DNA from: Taxawa tesnikishii (nom. ined.)
Taxonomy: Eukaryota; Ascomycota; Dothideomycetes; Dothideales
Direction of reading: 5' to 3'
DNA length: 64,000 bases
Assembly: GCA_030247885.1 (NCBI GenBank)
Contig: JAPDRO010000014.1
Location: 620,001-684,000 of the forward strand
Each line of letters begins with the position of its first letter. Positions within the stretch are counted from its first letter, which is position 1. A program made the translations under genes and the position numbers. The notes beneath the pieces are model-generated. The model worked only from the letters and a program-made list of their open reading frames with translations, was not told where the DNA came from and searched no databases. Below are positions 10,883-23,089 of this stretch, in pieces.

Positions 10883-11649
10883 ATGGGCGCACACACCAGC
10901 ACCTCACCGTCGTCGCCACCGCCGTCGCGACGCCAGCCTACCCTTTATTCACCTCCTCAAGGGACCACGACGCCCTCAATGACCCAAACCGCCATCCCAG
11001 CGGCTACGCTCCCTTCCTCGCCACCCTCATCGCCCTCCGGCCCTCTGTCATCCTCACCTTTACCCAATACTGTCTTCCCTCTCCTCTCCCTACCCCTGAG
11101 CTTCTGATTTCAATTTCCACCTTCTTACCTCCCTGCGCCGTCTTCTCCCTCTCCCTGACCAATCGGACATTACACATCCTTCTTAGCTCGGACTTCAAGA
11201 AACGGACAAAGAACTCCGGAAAGGAACTATCCGACTGCATGCGGCTCGCCATCGCCAACTACGCGCAAGAGAAGCGCGAGGCAGGTGGCGTGAACGGCAA
11301 AGGCAAAGGTGGCAGGAGGTGTTGCGCGCTGTGCAAGGGCGTCTATCCGGTCGAGATGTTCGAGCTCTCGCCACGGCTGGCGTCGGGAGAGGGAGAGGGA
11401 GAGGGAGAGAATGCGGAACAGATCGTGGAGGGGAGGATTTGTGAGTGGCATTATGCACCATTTGGCGAACTCGAGCGGAGAATCGTCCTGGGAAGGAAGG
11501 ACGAGGACAAGAGGGAGGGGAAGGTGGTTAGTACGGAGGAGGCGTGTATGCACTGTGGCGCCGTGTCTGCGTGGAGGAAGTGCAGGTGCGATTGTCAAAG
11601 CTGCGGATTCAGGGTGGTGAGATGTTGTACGGTGTTTGTGAGAGGATAG
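10883..11649 (+). CDS. F-box-like protein with a cysteine-rich C-terminal half
   Basis: Single-exon protein of about 255 residues. After a Ser/Pro/Thr-rich N-terminus (MGAHTSTSPSS) comes an F-box-like segment at about 65-95 (LPPELLISISTFLPP, then FSLSLTNRTL), the Skp1-binding fold of SCF ubiquitin ligases. The rest is charged and has paired cysteines (RRCCALCKGVYP, ACMHCGAV, CRCDCQSCG) that could bind zinc, a pattern common in fungal F-box-like proteins. The ATG-led frame and the F-box frame differ by one base at the C run 11093-11096; adding one C gives the canonical LPPELL and an exact coding length. A start in the downstream frame would use no good ATG, so 10883 is preferred. Substrate is unknown. 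Confidence 0.7.
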
Positions 11650-11824
11650 GGTAGCGCGGGCCGCAAGCCACAGCCGGGTAATGGACCCGGGGCCATGTCC
11701 GGGCTGAATGGCTGGGTTTGACCCGGGTCGTCTCGACAGAGCAGTCAGCGCGGCGTCAGAATCCCGGAAGGGCGTTTTGTCCAAGGAGATCTCGAGCGTG
11801 CAGCGTTCCATTCCCGATAATTCG

Positions 11825-12802
11825 CTATTCCTGAAATCGTCGCGTGTCTTCTCCACCTACATCCTCCGCCCGGGCCGTACTACCAGCGTTCCGTAAACCA
11901 TCCCCGTCTCCCACGACAAATACACCCACGCTCTCGATCTCGTCCCGCCTCCCCTTCTCGTCCTCGTACCGCACCAGCACGACACCCTTCTCCACATCCG
12001 CCCCGTTCTCCTTCGTCCCCTCCCGCTCCGCCTCCAACCGCATCGCATACCGTCTCACGCTCATGCCCAGACTCCACTGCGCAGCCGTCCACAGCGCGAA
12101 CACGAGCACAAATCCCAGCTGCGCGAACACCAGACTCATTTCGCACTGGTCCATCTCTCTGCGCGCTTGCGCCACTTGCGCGTCCACGCTTCCTCCTCCT
12201 CCTCCTCCGACTCTGCTGTTGCGGAATCCGGCGGTGTTGTGCAAAGGCCCGGGCAAGGGCTCTGGACGCCAGAGGAGCGGGAACGAGTCCATGCAGACGT
12301 CGTGGGTGAGGTCGGTGATTAGGAACAGGACACCGAGTTTGGGGATCAGGGAGAGGAGGGTGTCGATTAGGAGGTGGTGGGAGAAGATGGTTAGGAGGGT
12401 GAATCGGCGCTGGATGTTGCTTTCCGTTAGAACCAGGCGTTTTCTTTGCGCGAGAGGAGGAGAGGAGGAAAGGAGGGGAGGGGGAGAGCGTACGTTCAGC
12501 GCGCCGAGGAGACCTAAGGAGCTCAGAGCGCAGCTGTACCAGGCGTACCCGGTCAGACCGATGGAGAGATAGAAGGGGTCTGCGGGGAGGTAGCTGCAGA
12601 GGTAGGCGATTGCGGCGTAGTAGGTTAGGAGCAGGGTTGATGTTACGAGGCTCAGCCTCCTGTTGTAGGAGCACATCAGCCACTGTTCCTTTCCATCATG
12701 TACCACTGCGGGTGGACAGTCTACTAAGGGGAGGGTGGGACAGTTGCAGGACGTGACGTACCTGCCGAGCCTCTCGCTCTTCGTCTCCGGTTTCATCGCC
12801 AT
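11825..12802 (-). CDS. Uncharacterised four-TM membrane protein
   Basis: Predicted 263 residues in three exons: 12762-12802, 12494-12659 and 11825-12409, all phases exact. Exon 1 codes MAMKPETKSERLGR. Hydrophobic segments are at about 20-40 (LVTSTLLLTYYAAIAYLCS), 45-70 (IGLTGYAWYSCALSSLGLLG), 75-100 (TLLTIFSHHLLIDTLLSLI) and 170-195 (VFAQLGFVLVFALWTAAQW). The loop before the last helix carries a glycine run, and the C-terminal tail is acidic and lysine-rich. Intron 2 has a TTCTAAC branch point and CATCCAG acceptor. I do not recognise the family; a small fungal tetraspan membrane protein of unknown function is the fair description. Only about 175 nt separate its stop from the stop of the convergent F-box gene. 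Confidence 0.7.
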   Translation of the reverse strand: MAMKPETKSERLGRYVTSCNCPTLPLVDCPPAVVHDGKEQWLMCSYNRRLSLVTSTLLLTYYAAIAYLCSYLPADPFYLSIGLTGYAWYSCALSSLGLLGALNVRSPPPLLSSSPPLAQRKRLVLTESNIQRRFTLLTIFSHHLLIDTLLSLIPKLGVLFLITDLTHDVCMDSFPLLWRPEPLPGPLHNTAGFRNSRVGGGGGGSVDAQVAQARREMDQCEMSLVFAQLGFVLVFALWTAAQWSLGMSVRRYAMRLEAEREGTKENGADVEKGVVLVRYEDEKGRRDEIESVGVFVVGDGDGLRNAGSTARAEDVGGEDTRRFQE

Positions 12803-15173
12803 CGTGTTTGGATGTTTTGTTTCGTTTCTGGAGGTTTCCAATCTCTCGGCGGGTATCGTGGGTATCTCAAAGGGAGGCGGACTGCACAGCAGCGCAAACG
12901 TCACGTCCGGATGGATGTCTCAGATCCAGCTCGACACGGATGGGTGATTGACAATCGTCGCGGCCAGCACTGCGGCGCGGTTCATTCAAAGCGAAGGTGA
13001 GGATTACAGGTAGAGGTTAGAGGTGAAGAAGCAGAAGAAGCCAACGATGCGTTTGTCATCCAAATGTACTCCACTCCAGCAAGCAAGGCAGGCCGTGGGC
13101 ACTTGGCTGAATCCCACCACGACGTGTCTCATCGATGACAGAATCGTGCGATTCGGAACGTGCACCGTTGCAGCAGATCACCAATTGAACACGACGCGCG
13201 CACAAAAGCGATTGTAAGGTTCCATGGTCCCGCCAGCTTCCGTTTGCATCAGAAGATCCGGATTCCCCACCATGATCCGAGCATACAGCGTCAGCACTGA
13301 AAAGCCAAGGAATAGGGCTCTGCCGGTGCACCGGCTCGTGTCTCGTACCATATCGTACGATCGGTTGCCTAACACGGACGCAAAAGCCAACGACCGGACC
13401 CCTCTTCACCGGTATATACACCGATCACACTGGAAACGCTTATACAGCACATGGGAACAAGAAGACGTTTCATCCGCAGATGCGCGTCGAACCGGTACGA
13501 CTCGTTAGTGCAGCGGAACGGGATCTACCACGCAGGCCAAGCCTTCCCGAGCAAGCCGCCATGCACCCCGCCAAGACGGCACGAGACGCCGTCTTGAGCA
13601 ACATATATCAAGTTTCTCCTCTTTTTGCATACATCATCCAAGCAGTCCTGTAGCTGTGTCGGGAGGGCGTGTTTGTCCAATCAATACCCGTGGTTTAACG
13701 AATGGAAATCGGGCAAATCGCTCATCGCCAAACGGAGGTCAAGGAGGGTCATTGAAAACCGACGATCACGGAGTCTAAGTTTGGTTTATCCCATCCACGC
13801 GCCCCCCGCACTTTTCTAGAAGTCATCATTGTTGCTTCTCCCGCCTTTTCTGTGCCGTCCATGAGGCACAGCAAACGGAAAACCACATTGACAGCACGGG
13901 CAACTCGGGACACTCTCGTTCGCGTATGCGATGTTTCGAACTCTAGCTTCAAGCTTGACACCGCTGGACTTCTTTGGAGAAGCATGCCGCTCCGAAGCCC
14001 CACGGCATTCGATGCAATGGGTTCTTTCTGTTCGGTCTATCCCACGCCGTTCAGTGCAATCTGGACCAAAGAGCTGTAGCTTCGGAAGTAACGCAGTAGC
14101 TTTTGAGGGCAGTTGTACCTTCCACACACGAACGCTGGCCAAACGGGCCACAAACCTACTCCATGGTGGGACGGGCCATAGCTGTTGGTTGCAAGCACTG
14201 CACTGCACTGCACATTGTGTGTGGTGACATCTGAACCCACAGAACCTGGGTTGTTTCGCTCTGAACGCCTGAGTTACAAGTATCGCATTTAGTGTACCAT
14301 GGTCGTGGTCGAGGGTCTCGGATGGGACGCGCTTTGCAGCGCGGTCCTTGGCTGAACAGTATCGTAGCCGTCTAGACCAGACTGGTTTCTGTGCTTGACA
14401 TCTCTGGAAAAAGTCCAACACGTCAATCTGAGGGTTTATGGCAGTTGGTTGGTTCGGTGCTTTGATGCTCTTTTGACTAAGAAAGACTTCCTGCAATGGC
14501 GCTATTATCAAGCCAAGCGCATTTATGACAATAGCAGCCAGAAGAAACCGGCTTTTATACCGCTGCCAGCCTTTGGAGCGTAAGATGTTGATCCAGGTTC
14601 CCGTCGACATCCGGCCCTTGCCAGCCAGTGCCATGGTTTGCCTCATACCCAGACTGAATCGATGGCGGTTCGTCTGCACGTATACGACTGCAGCTTTGGA
14701 GCATACAGCAGGGGTAAGAGGTAAGGCGAGCACGGAAACAATACTCTGTAAAACCCTCGAAGCTTTGAATCAGCGCTCGTTCTTCGCGTAGGTGGCCTGT
14801 TCATCATAGGATATCATGTATCCAATAGCATCGGTTGCGTATGCAAGGGTACTAGTATAGGCATAGGATGAAGTAGTTGTTAGACGGTAGCCGAGAAGAC
14901 AAGTGATGGTGCGGGCGCACACGGCATGCGACAGCAACAGGAGCGAAATCACGATAGAGACAACATGGACATACACCTGTATACATGAACTCGAATACCT
15001 ACATATGCAACATCATACAGCTGTCCGGCGGCCGATGCTAGATAAAGACGAAGGATTGGATCGTCGCTTCAGGCTCAGCCACAGCCCTACCCGAGGGTAT
15101 CTTCCTTGTTCGAGAAAGGCCGTGTGTGTCTGGCGGGAAAGGCCTATCAATACTGCCCGCCAACCTCTCGAGA
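12803..15173. other. 2.4 kb region without a recognised gene
   Basis: The segment next to 12802 is the promoter of the membrane-protein gene. Beyond that no frame reads like a protein. A long minus frame (13816-14733) is low in conserved features, and a short hydrophobic minus frame at 14770-14976 has no ATG in frame. No repeats at ends or transposase signature were seen. Confidence 0.45.
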
Positions 15174-15804
15174 TCACAGGAAGTCGTCGGCATCGATATT
15201 AAAGAATTTCTCGAGGAGACCTTTGCTGGGATCAACGAGTTTGCGCTTTTGGGGTTAAATTTGGGCATGATTTAAGGTTGGGAGATCAACTGTGGGACCT
15301 GCTTGATTTGGGGGGGGGGAAATGGGCTTGTTTGGAGAAGAGCCGCCAAGATCCAGCCTAGGAAAGCTTCTTTCCTTCGCCTCCAACTTGGCAGTGCTAT
15401 AGCATACTTCGTGCCCGCCTCGTCCGCGGTATGCACGTCACCGGCAAAGATGGAGATGTGGACCTGAGGCAGCAACCGGTTTGTGGAGGCGTCTCGAATG
15501 ACGTGAGATTCTACGGAGGAGAAATGGTACTAGGGATGGGGAACGTCCATATAAGGTGCTTACGACATGAGCTCTGGCGTAACCACATCACGGTGTGATC
15601 CTATGCCACGCTACCTCTCACCACCTCCACTAGCGTGGTCGCAGAGAGAATATACGGGACCTTGCCGTTACTGCATAAACTCACCGATTCCTCGGCCAGG
15701 CCAGGCCAATGTTGGGCAATGGTTGCAGGAAGCTTCGTGTTCCGGTGGTAGCGGATGGGTGTAGCAGCGGTCGTACGGCGTTTCATTGATGGTTGAATCA
15801 GCAC
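15174..15804 (-). pseudogene. Possible decayed or miscalled gene, unknown family
   Basis: Three stretches read like protein but do not share one frame: an N-terminal segment opened by ATG near 15804 with HWPGLAEESVSLCSNGKVPY, a middle segment with LLPQVHISIFAGDVHTADE and YAIALPSWRRRKEAFLGWI, and a C-terminal segment (LVDPSKGLLEKFFNIDADD) ending at 15174-15176. A run of ten C (G on plus, 15310-15319), an in-frame stop and at least one further one-base conflict separate them, and an intron near 15520-15560 is possible. I do not recognise the family. It may be a true relic or a gene damaged by homopolymer miscalls. Confidence 0.3.
15310..15319. repeat. Run of ten G
   Basis: The longest G/C homopolymer noticed in the window, inside the uncertain gene on the minus strand; its true length is unreliable in most sequencing chemistries. 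Confidence 0.85.
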
Positions 15805-16046
15805 TTGCGCTGGTCATGAAAAGGGCGCTGGGTGGTGACAAAACGGAACCGAAGAGCGCAAACGGATGGAGCCGCAGAACCAGTCCACCACACGCTCGTC
15901 AATACCGCACGCACGTCGTCCATCTCTGTCATACATGCAATTCACACAAGCTCTCATCGCTCTCTGCTATCCAACATCCAATCCCGCTTTCCTCACCCAT
16001 TCAACATCGCCCATCACCCATCGCCCAATGCTTCGCCCGTCTTCAC

Positions 16047-18293
16047 CTACTGCTCGCCCAACCTAGCTTTCAGCCCCGCCACCTCCTTCGTCAGCGCCTC
16101 AATCTGCGCGCCCTGCTGCGTAATCAAATTCTTGATATCATCCAACACGCCCTTGATGCCCGCCGCTGCGCCTTCGCGCCTCCCGTCGCCCCCGTACTTC
16201 CTGCGCTCGAGTCTCCATTGACAGTCTTCTGCAGTTCCGAGAGGGGCACACTGGTCGCGCTTGTTTGCTCAGTGAGCGTCGCTCCCGAGAACGAATGGCT
16301 TTCCGGTCGCGGGCTCGGCGCGGAGCTAGTCTTGGTGGGCTCGGGCTGCGCTTGGGGTGGCGTGCGCACGCCCGTCTTCTCCTCCTGCCGCGAAGCCACG
16401 GCAGCAGCGGGCCGCTCGACTGGCTTGGGCACTTCTTCGAAGGAGCTGGTTTCGTCGTCTGAAGATTCTTCTTCGTCCTTGTCGGCGAATCTGTCCGCCA
16501 TTGCCGCCATGCTCTGCTTGTTGTCGTTCATTGTTGGTTGCGGGCCGCGCACGTTGCTTGGCGTGGTACTTGCTGGGCTTGCAACGCGTTCGGGTGTTGG
16601 CTCGGCCTTTGCTGGGACGGCGGATGTGCTCGGTGCAGGCTTGGGTGCGGGGGTATCCTTGACTTGTGCAGGCTTGGGGAGCTGCGATGCTGGAACCTCT
16701 ACGGGCTCTTCACCCTCGTAAAGGCTCTCGAGGGAGATCTTGGGTGGAAGAGCGGGTTCGGCGCCTCCGAACCAGTCTGAGGCGCTCATGGATGGCTTGC
16801 TGCCAGTGGCGGGCGGATAGATGTCGCTTTGGAACACTTCGGCACGGCGGGGTACGATGAATGAGATGGGCTCGACGTATGAGTCGTTGACCGTCTTGTA
16901 CATGCGCGTGACCTCGTTCTCGTGAGTGTTGATTCCACGTTTGGGGATGAAGGCAACTCCACGCTGCGGTTCGGCGGATTTGTATTCGGAGAGATACTCG
17001 AACTTGTCGTTCTCGTACTCGTAGTAGCGGACGTTACCGTCACTGTGTAGTGTTAGTGCAGCTGTGCTTCGATATGGTCAGTCACAGACTCACCCCTTTC
17101 CGGCAAGGTACAGCATCTGCGTGCCATCGTCCCAGAACGGCATGCAAACACCGCTGATGGAGTCCAAAATCTGGAATCCGCCTATTGGCTCCTTTGGGTT
17201 CCTTGCGTCCCACAGACCCAATTGACGGTCGCTCATGCGGGAAAAGCCAGTCGTGGCTACTCTGTCATGCTCTCCCATCCAGACTGCTCTGCTGTTCTTC
17301 GCCCCAGCATGTCCCGGTACTTCATGGGTTGGCTTCTCTTGTCTGACGTCCCAAAAACGAAGCTTCTTGTCGCGGCACGTGGTGACGAGCTGGCTGCCGT
17401 CGGCAGACCAAGAGAGGGACTGCACAATATCAGGATGCTTCAGGTTCAGGTGGGCCTTTTCAGCAGAAACGTCCCAAAGCTTGATCAGGTAGTCTCCGGA
17501 AGAACTGGCAAGAACGTTTTCAGCCGAAGGATTGAAGAGGACATGTCCAACTTTCCTAGCAATAATCAGCATGCATCGCCTGAAATCCGTCTTTGTTGAA
17601 TGGTTGCGCACCGTGAGTGGCCCGTGAGCTTGCTGATCGGCTTAACATCCGCGGGCTCTTCTGCGTCGGTGTGGAGCGTGAAGTTTTCCGGAACCCTCCA
17701 TATGAAGACCTGCATGACCCTTCAGCCATCCTCCTCAGTGCGCCATGTGTGTCTTCCATCATACCTTGCTGTCATCCGAACCAGAGGCGATCAGGGAATC
17801 GTCAAAAGGGCTCCTGGGAGACTGTCAACCACCAACCGTGTCCTCCGAGCATCAACAAGGCGCACCAATCCGTATCCAGCACAGCAGCGGTGTGTCCTCT
17901 GAAGAGAGGCATGACATCCGGCAGCTTTCCACGCTCATCGTGAGGAATGACAGCAAATGCGCCTCCACCGCTAGCTTCCCAGTTGACAGAGATATAATGT
18001 GGATTCGCCTATACCGGGTATAAGCTCGTCTTCTCCAGCAAGACCAGGAGAGTGCGCACCTTGACAATGTTCGAGTCCCAAGCGTTCTTGCTTATGCGAA
18101 GGTTGTCGTAGCATTGTTCCTTGTAGAGATGAGTTTTGCTCCTGCAGCGGCGTGAGGTACAGTCCGAGATACCTTCTTGGTGGACCTGCCAAAGACATGG
18201 CCTGGAAGAACAATGGTCAGTAATGGTATGCGCGCATGATGACAACTTTCAACGCGTACGGTACTTGGAAGCGCGTACAAAGCGCCCGGACAT
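16047..18293 (-). CDS. crn1: Coronin, actin-binding WD40 protein
   Basis: Coronin binds F-actin and regulates Arp2/3 at cortical actin patches and endocytic sites. Eight exons: 18260-18293, 18173-18201, 18060-18119, 17866-18008, 17765-17813, 17612-17709, 17094-17555 and 16047-17042, giving 623 residues. The N-terminus MSGRFVRASKYRHVFG is the classic coronin signature. WD repeats follow (FRGHTAAVLDTDW, SDDSKVFIWRV, GDYLIKLWDVS, DKKLRFWDVR, RQLGLWDARN), then IPKRGINTHENEVTR and SFIVPRRAEVFQSDIYPPA. A Ser/Glu-rich linker precedes a C-terminal trimerising coiled coil (GIKGVLDDIKNLITQQG, then IEALTKEVAGLKARL). All splice phases close. One base is missing at the G run on minus (C run 16189-16193 on plus) just before the coiled coil; with it the frame reaches the coiled coil and the stop at 16047. 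Confidence 0.93.
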
Positions 18294-18782
18294 GTTTGCT
18301 CCTCGACAAGAGAAGAGGTCAAACAATCGATGAAGCCGGGGCAGAACAGAACCTCCAGAGAAAAGTGCAGGATATCTGGATAGGTTGTATGTAGAAACCA
18401 AGAAGTCAATGATTAGATGAACAGGAGCCGCAACACGCGAGCTCGCTCCCGCCAGCCTCCAAGCCTCCAACCAACTGACTATTGTCCTAACGCCCACCCG
18501 CCGCGTGGAGCTCGGGCCGTCCATTTCTTCAGGGTCTCATCTGGTCTGAGCTGGGCGGAAAACGTTACACCGAGGGTTACTGCAACACGACGCTGTCTCT
18601 CTACCAAAGGACTACCCCTCAAACATCTCATCTGCGATCATCGTATATCCAGGTTCCCCTCGCTGTTCTGCCCGCTGTTGGCCTCGTGTCGATCCCTCGA
18701 CCTAGATATATAAAACTCCCAGTCATGACCGGCAAAAGTGCTGCCTTGCTCAAGGCAGGTTTCCAGCTCGATATATCCCACC
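18294..18782. promoter_or_regulatory. Divergent promoter region between coronin and alpha-L-fucosidase
   Basis: About 490 nt separate the two start codons. A TATATAAA element at 18707-18714 lies about 75 nt upstream of the fucosidase ATG and is a good core promoter candidate for the plus gene. No TATA match was noticed on the coronin side. Confidence 0.5.
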
Positions 18783-21730
18783 ATGAAGTTCAACACACCG
18801 TTCTCGCTTGCGCTGCTCACTGCGTCTTTCAGCAGTGCTCAGCAGGCGCTACTTAATCCGAATAATGCAGATGATTGGTTGGGGGCTTTGGCCATACGTC
18901 TTCTGTGCCTGTTGACATATCCTCATTGTTCGATAATCGCGGCTTCGCTATGAAGCCTGGCGACGCGAACTTTGATCAGCTGCATAGTATGCCTCCATTC
19001 ACCACTCTCTGGTTGCTTCTCCCTCTCAAGCTCGCAAATCGAACCCGAGCAAGCATGTTTGATGTGCCCTTGATTGTTTGCACTCAGCCCTCAATATCCT
19101 CGTCGCGCCCAGCAGTCAGCGTTCAGATAAGCTCTCATTATCTAGCGGAACTGACCGAAGTCCGCAGGCGGATATCCAGCAGAATACTTGCCTCCACCCA
19201 ATATTACCTACAATGGTGTGAACTTCACCTTTCCCCAGTACAAGACATCTGGCAACGACAATGCACTCGCGACGGGACAGATCGTTCAAGTCCCACAAGG
19301 TCGATATATCTCAGTGCATATGCTTGCAGCAGCTGAGGCTGCCGATGCTATAGGATGGATCAATGCCACCTATTCCGACAATACAACCACGTCTGGACCC
19401 ATCCTTGTCCATCCATTTTGGGACTGGCCATACCCCTTCGGAGGCGACATTGTCTTTCCACACTATCTGACAAACTCGTCTGTTGACTACAACAGAAGCA
19501 TGATTTTCCATACTATCGATTGGCTTGACAGCACAAAGGAGTTGGTCTCGATACAACTACCAAACATCACAGAGGGCGCGGATACTGGACCCGGCGGCTC
19601 ATCGGTGAAGACGAGACTCCATGTGTTTTCTCTTTCCCTCACACCAGCTCGTGGCCACGGGAAATGGCTGGATATTCAATATGCACGCTCAACCAACGCT
19701 TGGTTCGAAGGGACTAACAAGACGCAAATCATCGAGGTGACTGTGAACAACGTAGGCACTGACTGGATACTGACTAACGATTCTTTCCGCGTAACCGTCT
19801 CCGCGCCCGGTTATACCACTGTCATTCCTGGCGTCATCAACCGTCTGAGACCTGGTGATCAAGCGCGAGTCCAGGTGGGCGTTGTTAACAGCAACGGCAC
19901 AGCTGCTGGTACTTCTGGCGAAGCCACCGTTCTGGTCACGGGTCACGGCGAGCAGTTTTCATACTCCTTCAATGCGACTTACGGTATTCTACCATACGAA
20001 CCGACGTTTGAGAGCATTTATTCCCATGAGAGCCCGCAGTGGTACAACAATGCCAAGTTCGGAATCTTCATACATTGGGTATGTCTTTTCGAAAGATAGA
20101 GGATAGCAATCTCTTCACCCAGAATCCTACCCTGCAATCCTAAATCATCGGTTCAGTAGCTTACCTTCTCACTAGGGTGTCTATTCCGTCCCGGCTTGGG
20201 GCAATGTAGGGAAGAATGAAAGCTATGCCGAATGGTATGTACCTGGCGGGAATTCTGCTACGATCCATGCTCATGATCCAGGTACTGGTGGAACATGAAT
20301 TCTGGCCCCGACACAAAAGATCGAACTTACGAGTATAACCTGCAAACCTATGGTCCGAACCACGTTTACGATGATTTCATCCAGAACTTTACAGCCAGCG
20401 TCTTTAATCCTAAGGACTGGGTCGACCTCTTCGCCGACGCAGGCGCCAACTATTTTGTGCAAGTCAGCAAGCATCACGACGGCTACGCAATCTTCGATCT
20501 GCCCTCCAACGTCACAAAAAGAACCTCAGTAGCACTACCACCTTACCGCAACCTTCTAGGCGAGCTCTTCGACGCTGCAGCACAGCACCAACCGCAACTG
20601 CACCGCGCGACCTACTTCTCGCTTCCAGAGTGGTATACCTCTCATCAATGCCTGTTTTATCTTGCACTCACGCTCACGATCCTAGGTTCTCCCCAGCCTA
20701 CCGCCCCTACGGCTTCGGCGAATGGCCCGGCGGCAACGCGACAAACCCGTATACCAACGTCACGCTCCCGTACACCGGTTTCGTACCCGTCAGCGACTAC
20801 GTCCCCGACGTCATACTGCCCGAGATGCAAGCACTCGCCTCCCTAGGTACGGAAATCATGTGGTGCGATATCGGCGGGCCGAATCTCACAGTCGAATTCG
20901 CCGCGTCCTGGTTCAACGCGGCAGCGCAGCAGGGCAAACAGGTACTCCTCGACAACCGGTGCGGCCTCCCCGGCGACTTTGACACGCCTGAATACGCACG
21001 CTACGACGCCGTCCAAGTGCGCAAGTGGGAGAGCAATCTAGGCATGGATCCATTCTCCTACGGCTACAACCGCGCCACGCCCGCGTCCGCGTATCTCCAG
21101 CCCAGGGACATCGTGACCAGCTTAATCGATATCGTCAGCAAAAACGGGAATTTCTTGCTCGATGTAGGACCGACGGCTAATGGGACCATCGTCGAAATCG
21201 AGCACAGGAACCTCCGCGATGCCGGGAGGTGGATCAAGGGCCATGGAGAAGCGATCTTTAATACAAGCTACTGGTTTGTTACGCCGGAAGAGGGACAGGC
21301 GATAAGGTTCACGCAGACGGTGGAGGCGTTTTATGTGCTGTGCTTGTACCCGCCCAACTCAACACTTGTCCTTGAGAGCCCGATCCCGTATGTGGAGGGC
21401 GATAGGATTACCGTTGTTGGTGGTAACATGAGTGGAGAGGTGGTGCCCAGTAGGCTGAGGAGCGATGGGAGCGTGGAGATTATGGTTGATGAGAGTGTCG
21501 TGCAAGCGGATCAGTATGCTTGGGTCTTTAAGATTGGGTACGGCAGTGGAAGTGGAAGTGGGAGTGGGAATGAAACGAGTACTGTAGGAGGGAACGGGAC
21601 GGTTGTGGGCACTGGAGCGGTGCCAAGTGCGACGGGTGTGGTTGTATCCACGGGCGGCGCTGAAAGAGAAGGGTACAGTGCGCTTTTGTTGGCGTTGTTG
21701 GGTGGTGCTGCTGCGTTGATGGCGGTCTAG
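18783..21730 (+). CDS. Secreted, probably GPI-anchored alpha-L-fucosidase (GH29)
   Basis: Glycoside hydrolase family 29 enzyme that releases alpha-L-fucose from glycans by a retaining mechanism. Five exons: 18783-18986, 19168-20078, 20176-20234, 20282-20632 and 20686-21730, about 856 residues. A signal peptide (MKFNTPFSLALLTASFSSAQ) is followed by an extension of roughly 320 residues rich in N-glycosylation sites. The catalytic domain opens at SPQWYNNAKFGIFIHWGVYS; KHHDGYAIFD and MWCDIGGPN (with the probable nucleophile Asp) are the GH29 signatures, and NGNFLLDVGPTANG closes it. The C-terminus has a Gly/Ser/Thr-rich stalk and ends in a hydrophobic segment (SALLLALLGGAAALMAV), which suits a GPI attachment signal. 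The frame is one base short at the G run 18881-18885; adding it gives DDWLGGFGHTSS and an exact coding length. Confidence 0.9.
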
Positions 21731-23089
21731 GATACGAACAACGGAGACATGCTCCCGTGAACAACGCCAATGAAGGCGGTGAAGAGATAGTGTGATGGAA
21801 GGCTTCTGCTGTGAGGGAAACAAGGCAAATCAGTCTCGTTGGAATGCTATCGTCTTGAACTTTCCATCACGCTGTTCCTCACCGCCTCCACTAGGGTGGG
21901 CCCTTAGGGTGTATGTTCGATATCCCCAGACTTCGAGTTATGACCCGAAGACCCATCCTCGATGTTTCGAAACATGGTGCGATGACAGCGCCGTAGAGGC
22001 CCAAGTGTCTCACTGCACCAAGCGCAAGTGCAGCCATTCCTTGTAGGGGCCCTTGCAGGCGGCCTCCCGTTGATTGCATCGGCCTTCTGCTCGGTCCTTT
22101 AAGAGTGGAGTGGTATTGCTATGCGCTCAAGGTGCATTGGCTGGTTACGTTTTACGTAGTCTAAAAGTTGCTTGCCATGTTGTACTGCCGACTCCAGTGT
22201 TTCCAGTGAAGCGAGTTAGGGAGTCGGAGACGCCATGCTTTGGCAACAACCAAGGTAGTACATCGTCTCCGGTCGGCAGGAAGATACTGGTTTTGCAAAG
22301 GATGAAAACAGTCCCATTTGATAAGACTTGACACACAAACCTAAACCCTCCATTGCCTTCTAGTATTGCATGTCGTCCCATTTTGTTAAGCATCCAGCTA
22401 TTGATGTCAAACCTGGCGCTGAAGACTATCCGGGGCGATACGTGGTCGGTTTGTTGTTCCATCACTCTTTGAACAGAAGAACCATTATTGAATTTTTGGC
22501 GTCTCTGTTTCAATGTATGACGGGGAGACTCCGAGAAACGTAGGTAGATGGGGAGGAGTAAATGATGTGCCGGGAAAAGAGAAACCGACACTGAAGACAC
22601 GAACGTGCTCCGTTGTCTTGTTTTGACTAGTAGCGGGGACTGTAGAAGTACCTTGCTACTAATGCGCTGCAATTCGTCCTGTGTGTCTAGACCAATGTTG
22701 CCAATAAAGCAAGTTCGTTGGTATCGCGACATGAGAATACAATACCTGCTTCGAGATGTGGTTCCTGTGTGCACCGCGCGAAACCGTCAGCTCAATGGAT
22801 GCACTGCTGATCTGTCACTGCATGGCCGGAATAGCCACACCGAAGGATACGGAGAGCTGCAGATGATCAGATATCGTAAGTCATTCTGAACCTTTCCTAC
22901 GTACCGCCTCCACAAGAGATCAACCTTCCTGGACGCCCCGCGCAGTTGAATGTACTGGTGCCCCAGCTCCAATCCGTGTCATCTAATCCTGAACGCCTCA
23001 TCGATCGCTCGTCTCAAGGTATCATCCGTCGCACGTGTTTCCCATGCATAGCACTCCGCAGCCAAACCCAAATGTCCACCGAAAACGCC
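21731..23089. other. Intergenic region between the fucosidase and PHF5A 3' ends
   Basis: The two genes are convergent. No conserved frame was recognised in this 1.36 kb. The largest open frame (22145-22774 minus) has no motif and no matching splice pattern. Confidence 0.5.

Noticed and set aside
11227-11856. Minus-strand open frame over the F-box gene
   Set aside because: Opposite strand of the Cys-rich coding region; no recognisable domain and it spans the neighbouring gene's 3' end.
13816-14733. Minus-strand open frame of about 305 codons
   Set aside because: No conserved motif, no splice pattern and erratic composition; judged a chance frame.
14770-14976. Possible small secreted protein on the minus strand
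   Set aside because: Hydrophobic start looks like a signal peptide, but the frame has no ATG and no supporting upstream exon.
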